Assembly (NCBI GenBank): GCA_030149285.1
Contig: JASBRU010000004.1
Coordinates: 278,063 to 342,062 of the forward strand
Reading direction: 5' to 3'
Length of the DNA: 64,000 bases
From: Flavobacteriales bacterium
GTDB taxonomy: Bacteria; Bacteroidota; Bacteroidia; Flavobacteriales; JASBRU01
The position numbers and the translations under genes are program-made. The notes beneath the pieces were generated by a model. It made no database searches. It was not told where the DNA came from and saw only the letters and a program-made list of their open reading frames with translations. The first letter of the stretch is position 1. Each line of letters begins with the position of its first letter. Below, one piece after another: positions 34,777 through 43,408 of this stretch.

Positions 34777-36705
34777 ATGACTAACAAGTTATACATACCA
34801 GCTATTTGTGTCGCTATATTGTTATTGCAGGCACCTAGGCTTCGGGCTCAAACTACTCCTAATTTATTAGGAGATGTAACGGTTACCGATAGCAGGTATA
34901 ACGATTTTACCATAGGCCAAAAAACCATTAGTATAGATTCTGCCACATTAGAGCAGTACCACAATAAAACTATAGCAGAACTTATTGGCCAACAAACCAC
35001 CATTTACATCAAACAAACGGCGCCTGGTATATTGGCTACTACAGCCTTTAGAGGAACAAGCTCACAACAAACCGGTTTTTATTGGCAAGGATTACCTGTA
35101 AACTCACCTTCATTGGGTTTAACAGACTTATCGGTTTTACCGGTAGGCTTATTTGATAAGATAAGTGTATATAGCGGGGGTGGAAGTTCTTTATACGGCA
35201 GCGGCTCTATTGGGGGTAGTATATTATTAGAGAATAGACCAAGCTTTAGCAAAGGAACAGAAATAGTTTTTGGGCAAGCAATGGGTAGTTACGGTTTATC
35301 TCAAACGCATTTCTCTGGCGGATACTCCAACAAAATAATATACACACGTAGTGCTTATACTTATCGGTTTACAGAAAATAACTACGACTATACCTACGCC
35401 AGACCTAACCTTACAGAAGAGCGAAAACTGAAGAATGCCAACTCTTTACAGCATATTTTTTTGCAAGACGTTGGCTACAGATTAACTAATAAAGATGTGA
35501 TTTCTTTCCATTATTGGCATCAGCAATCTGATAGGGAAATACCCAATGCAATAACCGCCAGAGATGGAACAGCAGAGCAATACGACCGCTCTAATAGAGC
35601 TGTGCTTCAATTTCAACATGCATATGAAAATGGTTTTTTGAAAGCTAAACTGGCCTATTTTGATGAGCTGCAGGTGTTTGATGATCCTGCTATTTTTACA
35701 GATGACAGTACCAATACCAGAGCCTACATAAGCGAACTGCAATATGAGCATGGATTTAGCAATAAAACAAGGCTGAATGCAGGCTTTACAGCATCGTTTT
35801 ATGAGGCTTTTGGCAGTAACTTAAAAGGGGCAGACCAATATCAGGGAGCCTTATTTGCAGCAGTAAAACATCAGGTATATAAAACACTAAACGCAAAATT
35901 GGCCATTAGGCAAGAGTTTGTACAAGATGTAAATGTGCCTATTACCCCATCTTTAGGAGCAGAGTGGGCTATAGTAAAGCATGTTATTCTAAAAGGGAAT
36001 GTAGCCTATAATTATAGAGTGCCCACGCTAAACGATCGTTTTTGGTCGCCGGGAGGGAACCCCGATTTGAAACCCGAAAGCGGTTGGACTGAAGAAGTAG
36101 GCATATTACTTAGCCCTATCAAAACCAAAAGCAATACACTTACCCTTGAGTTTACAGGATATCATTCAGAGATTGAAAATTGGATTCAATGGGTAAATGT
36201 GGGTACATTTTTTAGTCCCAGAAACATTAAAAAAGTAGAAACAAAGGGTTTTGAGGCTAGTCTTAACTATAGCTATACGCTCAAAAAAGTTAGACTACAA
36301 CTTGGGGCAAATTATGGCTTTACAGAGTCTATAACCAAAGAGGTTGAGTTGGCAAGTGATAACTCTTTAGGGCAGCAGCTCATATTTGTGCCTAAACATA
36401 CGGGTAATGCACAGCTACATGTAGCTTATGGCAATGCAAGTATATTTTATAACCATACCGTTGTGGGCGAAGCGTATGATGCATCTGATAATAATGAGAA
36501 CAGCATTATAGACAGCTATAATATAGCCTCCTTAGGGCTTTCTTATACTCAAAAATATAACAAGCTATCGATAGGTATATCTGCTCAAGTAAATAACATT
36601 TGGGATAGAGATTATGTGGTTATCAGATTTAGACCAATGCCCCGAAGAAACTTTTTGATAGGAATAACAATTAAATTTTTAAACACTAATAAAGCATCAA
36701 TATGA
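34777..36705 (+). CDS. TonB-dependent receptor, BtuB-like, for cobalamin
   Basis: A 642-aa outer-membrane transporter. A signal peptide (cut near LRAQ) is followed by the plug domain (residues about 40-150: TIAELIGQQTTIYIKQTAPGILATTAFRG, then SLYGSGSIGGSI) and a 22-strand-type barrel. Typical barrel strings are VAYNYRVPTLNDRFW and GNPDLKPE. The riboswitch upstream assigns it to B12 or related corrinoids. It overlaps the next gene by four bases (ATGA), so the surface propeller protein is made with it. No BtuCDF genes are in the window. Confidence 0.93.
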   Translation: MTNKLYIPAICVAILLLQAPRLRAQTTPNLLGDVTVTDSRYNDFTIGQKTISIDSATLEQYHNKTIAELIGQQTTIYIKQTAPGILATTAFRGTSSQQTGFYWQGLPVNSPSLGLTDLSVLPVGLFDKISVYSGGGSSLYGSGSIGGSILLENRPSFSKGTEIVFGQAMGSYGLSQTHFSGGYSNKIIYTRSAYTYRFTENNYDYTYARPNLTEERKLKNANSLQHIFLQDVGYRLTNKDVISFHYWHQQSDREIPNAITARDGTAEQYDRSNRAVLQFQHAYENGFLKAKLAYFDELQVFDDPAIFTDDSTNTRAYISELQYEHGFSNKTRLNAGFTASFYEAFGSNLKGADQYQGALFAAVKHQVYKTLNAKLAIRQEFVQDVNVPITPSLGAEWAIVKHVILKGNVAYNYRVPTLNDRFWSPGGNPDLKPESGWTEEVGILLSPIKTKSNTLTLEFTGYHSEIENWIQWVNVGTFFSPRNIKKVETKGFEASLNYSYTLKKVRLQLGANYGFTESITKEVELASDNSLGQQLIFVPKHTGNAQLHVAYGNASIFYNHTVVGEAYDASDNNENSIIDSYNIASLGLSYTQKYNKLSIGISAQVNNIWDRDYVVIRFRPMPRRNFLIGITIKFLNTNKASI

Positions 36706-37994
36706 AAAGAAAAATTACATTTTTACTAGCTATAGTAGCAGCAAATATTGCTATTGCCCAAACAGGCAAGGTATTTATAACTAATGAGGGAAGCTTTTCT
36801 GGTACAGGCGCAGTAACCGTATATGACAGAGCAACGGGTACCCCTACTCAAAATGCCTATCAGGCAGCCAATAGCGGGTTTACATTGGGTAGTATTTTAC
36901 AGTCTGTAAACGTATACAATGGCAAAGCTTATTTTGTAGTAAATAATGGCAGTAAAGTAGAAGTTGCTGATGCAAGTACATTGGTTAGTACAGGAACTAT
37001 AAATGGACTAAGCTCTCCAAGATACTTTGTACCGGCTAGCCCTACAAAGGCTTATGTGTCAGATTGGGTTTCTAACACCGTAGCAGTGGTTAATTTAGCT
37101 AACAATACAATAAGCAGCACTATAGCAGTGGGCAACTCACCAGAGCATATGGTTATTACAAATGGTAAATTGTATGTAGCTAACTCCGGTGCTTTCTCTA
37201 TAGACAATACGGTTTCTGTGATAGATATTTCTTTAGATGTAGTAATAGCTACAATTACATTAGACGATGCCCCAACCAGTTTACAAGTAGATATGAATGG
37301 CGATGTTTGGGTGTTGTGTGCCGGAGATCCTGCTTTTACGGGTGGTACACCAACCGCAGGTAGTTTAAATAAAATAGACCCATCTACAGATGCTGTAACG
37401 CTAACAATGCCTTTTGCATCTACGGCTAAACACCCCGGAGATTTAGTAATAAATGCAACCGGTACAGCTTTGTTTTACTTAGACCAAGGGTATGGTGGTA
37501 ACGTGTTTGTACATGATATTGCTACAAGTGTTATAGATAGTAGTTCTGCATTTATAAGCGGTGCTTATTACGAAATAGGACTAGACCCTGTGACTGATGA
37601 GATTTTTGCGGCTGATGCAAAAGATTTTTCGCAAAACGGAGATGTAACCAGATATGACGCACTTACAGGTGCTTCTATAGCAACATTTGGAGTAGGTGTT
37701 ATCCCAGGTGGTTTTTACTTTTCAGGCTCACCTAGTATTGGTACAGAAGAGTTGACCAATGCTATGGAAGTAAAAACATATCCAAATCCGGCAACAGATT
37801 ATGTAATGGTTGAGGTAGAAGCTAGAGGCGCAAAAACTGTTCAATTATTTGATATGAATGGCGCTGTTGTAAATACCACAACCATTAATTCTAATACATT
37901 AAAAATGGACGTATCAGGCTTAGCGAAAGGCACATATGTGCTTTCTATTACTACTGAATTTAATCAATATAATCAGCAGATAATTATCCGATAA
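36702..37994 (+). CDS. YncE-like beta-propeller surface protein with T9SS tail, probable BtuG analogue
   Basis: A 430-aa exported protein with a signal peptide cut near IAIAQ. Residues about 22-340 hold propeller repeats of the YVTN/DUF5074 type (KAYVSDWVSNTVAVVNLANNTISSTIAVGNSPEHM). Residues about 350-430 are a type A T9SS sorting domain (TYPNPATDYVMVEV to QQIIIR). Known: Bacteroides BtuG is a B12-binding surface propeller working with BtuB, but it is a lipoprotein. Inferred: this protein does the same job using T9SS anchoring, because it overlaps the B12-regulated receptor gene. A general YncE-like adhesin is the alternative. Confidence 0.82.
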   Translation: MKRKITFLLAIVAANIAIAQTGKVFITNEGSFSGTGAVTVYDRATGTPTQNAYQAANSGFTLGSILQSVNVYNGKAYFVVNNGSKVEVADASTLVSTGTINGLSSPRYFVPASPTKAYVSDWVSNTVAVVNLANNTISSTIAVGNSPEHMVITNGKLYVANSGAFSIDNTVSVIDISLDVVIATITLDDAPTSLQVDMNGDVWVLCAGDPAFTGGTPTAGSLNKIDPSTDAVTLTMPFASTAKHPGDLVINATGTALFYLDQGYGGNVFVHDIATSVIDSSSAFISGAYYEIGLDPVTDEIFAADAKDFSQNGDVTRYDALTGASIATFGVGVIPGGFYFSGSPSIGTEELTNAMEVKTYPNPATDYVMVEVEARGAKTVQLFDMNGAVVNTTTINSNTLKMDVSGLAKGTYVLSITTEFNQYNQQIIIR

Positions 37995-38021
37995 GCACAC
38001 TAAGTTTTTTATCGTTCATTT

Positions 38022-38048
38022 TAAGCCCGTTTGTTACGGGCTTTTTTT
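38022..38048 (+). terminator. Terminator of the B12 uptake operon
   Basis: AAGCCCG / CGGGCTT with loop TTTGTTA, followed by seven T residues. It overlaps the -33 region of the next gene's promoter. Confidence 0.88.
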
Positions 38049-38059
38049 GTATATATTTG
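38031..38059 (+). promoter_or_regulatory. Promoter of the small T9SS protein gene, overlapping a terminator
   Basis: TTG (38031-38033) in the terminator loop, 18 nt, TATATTTG (38052-38059). Spacing fits the Bacteroidota consensus, and the transcript would start after the terminator stem. Confidence 0.5.
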
Positions 38060-38085
38060 AAATGAAACATTTAACACTAAAAATT

Positions 38086-38805
38086 ATGAAAAAACTATTA
38101 CTTACTGGAATTATTATTTGTGCAAGTGTTGGCTTTACTAGCCTACAAGCACAAACTATTTGGACGGGTCCAAAAATGACCTTTACAAAAGCACCTGGTG
38201 CAGACTTTACACAGGCTGCTAACCAAGACAGAATTACCTCTAACGTATGGATTACAAGAGGGAATAATATGGGCATATATAATATAGCAATTGAAACTAG
38301 CTATAGTGATACAATTAGCCCAGAAGATACAGAGTGGGCTATGGGAACCACTGCAAATATAGGTAGCTTAACTTTTGAGATATGGGAAGATGCTATTTTG
38401 GGTAACCCTCCGGGGTCTGTTAATCAAGATATGGTACTACACCTAATTACAGATGATATTTATATCGATATCAAGTTTTTATCTTGGGGACAAGGTTCTG
38501 GTGGTCAAGGTGCTTTTTCTTATGAGCGTTCTACTGCCAGTTCTACTATAAGTTTAGAGGAACTTGAGAAAAACAACGCTATAAAATTATACCCAAACCC
38601 AACTACAGATTTTCTAACAGTTGAGATAAAAGCTGCAGGTAACAAAACGGTTCAGCTGGTAGATATTACAGGAGCTATTGTAAAAACAGCAACAATGTCT
38701 GGTTCTGAGTTAAAACTAGATGTATCCGGTTTGGCAAAAGGTACTTACGTGCTTTCTGTAACTACAGAAAACAATCGCTTTAACAAACAAGTGGTTATTA
38801 AATAA
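38086..38805 (+). CDS. Small secreted protein with type A T9SS sorting domain
   Basis: A 239-aa protein with a signal peptide cut near LQAQ. A roughly 130-residue domain of unknown function follows, beginning TIWTGPKMTFTKAPGADFTQ and containing NQDRITSNVWITRG. The C-terminal sorting domain spans about 165-239 (KLYPNPTTDFLTVEI to FNKQVVIK). That tail closely resembles the one on the propeller protein next door (both contain LDVSGLAKGTYVLS or MDVSGLAKGTYVLS). A TTG frame at 38047 lies inside the terminator and promoter, so the ATG at 38086 was chosen. It has its own promoter and terminator. Confidence 0.82.
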   Translation: MKKLLLTGIIICASVGFTSLQAQTIWTGPKMTFTKAPGADFTQAANQDRITSNVWITRGNNMGIYNIAIETSYSDTISPEDTEWAMGTTANIGSLTFEIWEDAILGNPPGSVNQDMVLHLITDDIYIDIKFLSWGQGSGGQGAFSYERSTASSTISLEELEKNNAIKLYPNPTTDFLTVEIKAAGNKTVQLVDITGAIVKTATMSGSELKLDVSGLAKGTYVLSVTTENNRFNKQVVIK

Positions 38806-38824
38806 ATAACCCTTTATAGAACTT

Positions 38825-38851
38825 AAAAGCCCGCTATATGCGGGCTTTTTT
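38825..38851 (+). terminator. Bidirectional terminator between convergent genes
   Basis: The stem AAAAGCCCGC / GCGGGCTTTT with loop TATAT is followed by further T residues. It serves the small T9SS gene on plus and ends 3 bp before the lipoprotein stop on minus. Confidence 0.88.
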
Positions 38852-38853
38852 CA

Positions 38854-39456
38854 TTAATAAACAACATGATTGATATCGGTGATTTTAAACCTAAACTCAT
38901 ATAGTTTTTTCTTTTTATCAACCTCAATAGGCATATGTAGGGTAAATTCTTTACCCTCATTTTCATAAATAGAAGCCATCGTATTGTGTTTTTTCAAATC
39001 GTTAGTAGGGAATAGCTCTTTTACTCTCCATCTACCTTTATCATTACCCTTATCATCATATTCACTGTCCCATAATATATTTTCTATAGGGGTTAAATAA
39101 GTTTCTATTCGGCTATTTTCCGGTATTACTGTAGGAACTTGTGGCAAGCCTCTATCATTATATCTAACAGAGCTGTTAAGTATCCTCTTAGGTATACTAT
39201 CTATTATAAGGACACTTTCGTCCCACATAACTTTTAAAACAGTGTCAGACCTGTTTTTAAGTCTCATGTAAATAGCGGTAGTATGTATCATAAATCTAGC
39301 TGTAAGATTACTGTCTGCATATACCATATCATAGGCAGGAGATTCAACTTTATTTACTAAATCATAAGAATAGGTGTATTTATGATGATTATAGGCACAG
39401 CTGCCAACTAGTATACTTACTAAAAGTATGGCAATAGACTTAAAAATGATATTCAT
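38854..39456 (-). CDS. Lipoprotein of a three-gene tandem family, copy C
   Basis: A 200-aa protein with a type II signal peptide (lipobox VGSC, C20) followed by a beta-rich domain of unknown function. It shares blocks with the next two genes: HKYTYSYD, KVMWDESVLI, PQVPTVIP, NILWDSEY, W-x-VKELFPTNDL and the end YEFRFKITDINH. It is the last of the three in transcription order and lies 17 bp after copy B. The pattern resembles an immunoglobulin-like or transthyretin-like beta sandwich, but this is a guess. Confidence 0.72.
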   Translation of the reverse strand: MNIIFKSIAILLVSILVGSCAYNHHKYTYSYDLVNKVESPAYDMVYADSNLTARFMIHTTAIYMRLKNRSDTVLKVMWDESVLIIDSIPKRILNSSVRYNDRGLPQVPTVIPENSRIETYLTPIENILWDSEYDDKGNDKGRWRVKELFPTNDLKKHNTMASIYENEGKEFTLHMPIEVDKKKKLYEFRFKITDINHVVY

Positions 39457-39473
39457 TAGAGCAGGGTTTTGGT

Positions 39474-40070
39474 TTAGTATTCACGTTTATATACATCGGC
39501 TATTTTAAAGGTAAATTCATAAGGCTTTTTATCATTACCAATAACCATAGGCATATACACGCTAAAGGTTTGTCCAACACTGTTGTAAATAGCATCTTTT
39601 TTAGACTTACTGCCCCAATCGTGTACCGGAAACAGGTCATAAACTTTCCATTTCCCATCATCGTATCCATTTTCTTCTATATCACTATCCCAGTAAATAT
39701 TATGCTTAGGAGTAATGGTATTTACAATAGATCTACCCGGCGGAATTACAGTAGGTATTTGTGGCAAATGTTTCACATCAAAACTCACACTGCTATTAAC
39801 AATGGGCTCCGGTATATTGTCTCTAATAATTACGGTTTCGTCCCATATAACCTTTATAGGTTCTGGTCCATTATTTATTAAACTGAAATAAATGTTTTTC
39901 TGTTCTATAGAGAAATAAATGCTAATGGCACTATCGGTATAAGTAAGTGTGGGGCTGTCAGAGTTTTCAGTAAGCATTTCATAGCTATAAGCATATTTCG
40001 GGCGAATTAGCCCGCAACTGGTTAATGCAAGTAGCAGAGCTATTGTAAGTGTTTTGTAAAGGGTATTCAT
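39474..40070 (-). CDS. Lipoprotein of a three-gene tandem family, copy B
   Basis: A 198-aa lipoprotein with lipobox LTSC (C19). Shared family blocks are PKYAYSYE, KVIWDETVIIR, PQIPTVIPPG, IYWDSDIEENGYDDGKW, DLFPVHDW, VYMPMVI and YEFTFKIADV. The IEENGYD string is identical in copy A. The function is unknown. It sits between copies A (64 bp upstream) and C (17 bp downstream) on one probable transcript. Confidence 0.72.
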   Translation of the reverse strand: MNTLYKTLTIALLLALTSCGLIRPKYAYSYEMLTENSDSPTLTYTDSAISIYFSIEQKNIYFSLINNGPEPIKVIWDETVIIRDNIPEPIVNSSVSFDVKHLPQIPTVIPPGRSIVNTITPKHNIYWDSDIEENGYDDGKWKVYDLFPVHDWGSKSKKDAIYNSVGQTFSVYMPMVIGNDKKPYEFTFKIADVYKREY

Positions 40071-40134
40071 TGCGGAGTTGTTTTATGGTTACAACTCAAA
40101 AACCAAATATTGTGCCAGTTAGGGTTTCATTTAA

Positions 40135-40731
40135 TTACCAGTTATAGTTTTTCTGGCTTACATCGGTAATTTTAAAAGTAAAGGTGTACTCTTTTTTTCT
40201 GCCATCAATTTCTATAGGCATGTATATACCTATAGTTTGTCCTTTTAGGGCATATATATCTATGCTTCTTTTTGTACTTGCTAAATCGTTTTTTGGCATT
40301 AAATTACCTGTTCGGCATTTTCCGTTGTCATAGCCATTTTCTTCAATATCTCTTTCCCAATAGGTATTGTCTGTAGGAACAACTCGGTCTATAATAAAAG
40401 TTTTTGCAGGTATTATTGTGGGCAATTGAGGCTCATTTTTTTTACGGCAATTTACCCCGTTATGTATGATTTTTTGAGGACTATTACCCCTAATGTAAAC
40501 CGTTTCATCCCATATAATTTTTATTGCTTTTTCGGTTTTGTTTTCTAATCTAAAAGAGATGTCTTTTTCGTTAATGGAAAAATCAGCATGTATAAAGTAG
40601 TCATCATACGATAAATCAGCATTAGTACTGTCTTCATCTACAATTTCATAGGTGTATTTGTAATGGTTGCCAAACATTGCACATCCATTAAGTAAAATTG
40701 CTGTAAAGACAGCTAAAACAAGCTTTTTCAT
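40135..40731 (-). CDS. Lipoprotein of a three-gene tandem family, copy A
   Basis: A 198-aa lipoprotein with lipobox LNGC (C17). Shared blocks are YKYTYEI, KIIWDETVYIRG, PQLPTIIPA, TYWERDIEENGYDNGKC, LMPKNDL, IYMPIEI and YTFTFKITDVS. It is first in transcription order and has a purine-rich stretch (AGGAGAG on the minus strand) immediately before its ATG. Three diverged but co-oriented copies suggest a surface protein family that has expanded locally. Confidence 0.72.
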   Translation of the reverse strand: MKKLVLAVFTAILLNGCAMFGNHYKYTYEIVDEDSTNADLSYDDYFIHADFSINEKDISFRLENKTEKAIKIIWDETVYIRGNSPQKIIHNGVNCRKKNEPQLPTIIPAKTFIIDRVVPTDNTYWERDIEENGYDNGKCRTGNLMPKNDLASTKRSIDIYALKGQTIGIYMPIEIDGRKKEYTFTFKITDVSQKNYNW

Positions 40732-40775
40732 AGGAGAGAATTATTTTTGTACAAGAATAACAAACTTTATACCAA

Positions 40776-40803
40776 ATAAAAAAGCCCGCTACTAGCGGGC
40801 TTT
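40776..40803 (-). terminator. Terminator after gdhA
   Basis: Read on the minus strand, AAAGCCCGCT / AGCGGGCTTT with loop AGT is followed by a T run. It lies 25 bp after the gdhA stop codon. Confidence 0.88.
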
Positions 40804-40828
40804 AAAAATATATTAAAAGAGGGGTTTC

Positions 40829-42181
<1,353 letters not shown>

Positions 42182-42198
42182 CTAAATAAATATTTGGG

Positions 42199-42206
42199 CA
42201 AAAGTA
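42199..42206 (-). promoter_or_regulatory. -7 box of gdhA
   Basis: TACTTTTG on the minus strand, 32 nt before the ATG at 42166. No clear -33 TTG is visible. Confidence 0.45.
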
Positions 42207-42235
42207 ACTTTTTTTAGATATGTACCCTAAAAAAT

Positions 42236-43339
42236 TCAAGCTAAAGCATACATCTTTCCCGGCATGGCTTTTACTAAGCCTTTCAGTTCCATGCTAATGA
42301 GTAACTGATTGACTTTGTGTACCGGTAAAGCGGCTACTAGTGCCAGCTCATCTATTTCAATTTTTTCTTTTGTTTTTAATACTTCTGCCAGCTGATTTTC
42401 ATCTGGGCTAAGGTTACTAAACAACTCTATTTGCAGGGCTTTGTTTACAGGAGCTTGGTTTTTTTCCCAGCCCAAAATATACTCTAGGTCTGCAACAGAG
42501 TTGTATAATGCTGCTTTATTGGTTCTTATTAGTTTATTACAACCTGCCGAGAAAGGGTCTTTTAGTCTGCCGGGCACGGCAAATACCTCTCGGTTGTATG
42601 AGTTGGCTATTTCGGCTGTAATTAAAGCGCCGCCTTTTTCTGTTCCTTCAACTACAATTACTGCATCGGCCATACCGGCAACAATTCTATTTCGTTTCGG
42701 AAAGTTTTCTCGGTCTGGTCTACTACCACTAATATGTTCTGTAAAAAGAGCTCCGGTTTCTTGCATTTGTTTGGCAACGTCGGTATGTACAGCAGGGTAT
42801 ATTTTATCTAAACCATGTGCTAATACGCCAATGGTTGGTAAATTGTTTTTTAATGCTGCTTTGTGTGCACAAATATCTATACCATAGGCAAGACCGCTAA
42901 CTATTATAGGATTGTGTGGGACTAAATCTTTTACTATTTGATTGCATACTTCTAGCCCGTAAGTAGTGGCATTGCGTGTGCCCACTATACTGATGAATTT
43001 TGGAGATTTATATTCTGTTTGCCCTTTGCTGTATAGTAGTACAGGCGCATCATAACAGTGTTTGAGGTTTAAAGGGTAGTTCTTGTCCTCAAAATAAAGT
43101 GGGCTAATACCTTCTTTGTTTATAAAGGCTAGTTCTTCTTCTGCGCGCTTAAAACTCTCTTGGCTAGCTATGGCATTTGCTTGTGGCATACTAATGCCCG
43201 AAACCTTTTGCAGTAGTGTTTTCTTTTCTTCAAAAACAGCTTGCGCACTACCGTAATGCTTTATTAGCTTTTTGGTAGTAACGTCGCCCACCCCTTGGGT
43301 AAGTGTTAATGCAATGGTATAAAAAAGAGAATCTCCCAT
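42236..43339 (-). CDS. dprA: DNA processing protein DprA
   Basis: A 367-aa Rossmann-fold protein that loads RecA on incoming single-stranded DNA during natural transformation. An N-terminal helix-hairpin-helix/SAM-like region is followed by the DprA core: SIVGTRNATTYG, VSGLAYGIDICAHKAAL and GSRPDRENFPKRNRIVAGM. A winged-helix tail occupies about residues 300-367. It is monocistronic. No other competence genes are visible, but dprA is widely kept in non-competent bacteria too. Confidence 0.95.
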   Translation of the reverse strand: MGDSLFYTIALTLTQGVGDVTTKKLIKHYGSAQAVFEEKKTLLQKVSGISMPQANAIASQESFKRAEEELAFINKEGISPLYFEDKNYPLNLKHCYDAPVLLYSKGQTEYKSPKFISIVGTRNATTYGLEVCNQIVKDLVPHNPIIVSGLAYGIDICAHKAALKNNLPTIGVLAHGLDKIYPAVHTDVAKQMQETGALFTEHISGSRPDRENFPKRNRIVAGMADAVIVVEGTEKGGALITAEIANSYNREVFAVPGRLKDPFSAGCNKLIRTNKAALYNSVADLEYILGWEKNQAPVNKALQIELFSNLSPDENQLAEVLKTKEKIEIDELALVAALPVHKVNQLLISMELKGLVKAMPGKMYALA

Positions 43340-43408
43340 ATAGGTTTTCTAGTTTCGAAAAATAGAAAAAATATGAGAGATTCCGCACCGACAAACTATA
43401 AACAGTTT

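Noticed and set aside
34536..34796. Minus-strand open frame across the cobalamin riboswitch
   Set aside because: The conserved aptamer blocks fully explain the sequence. The frame is an antisense shadow.
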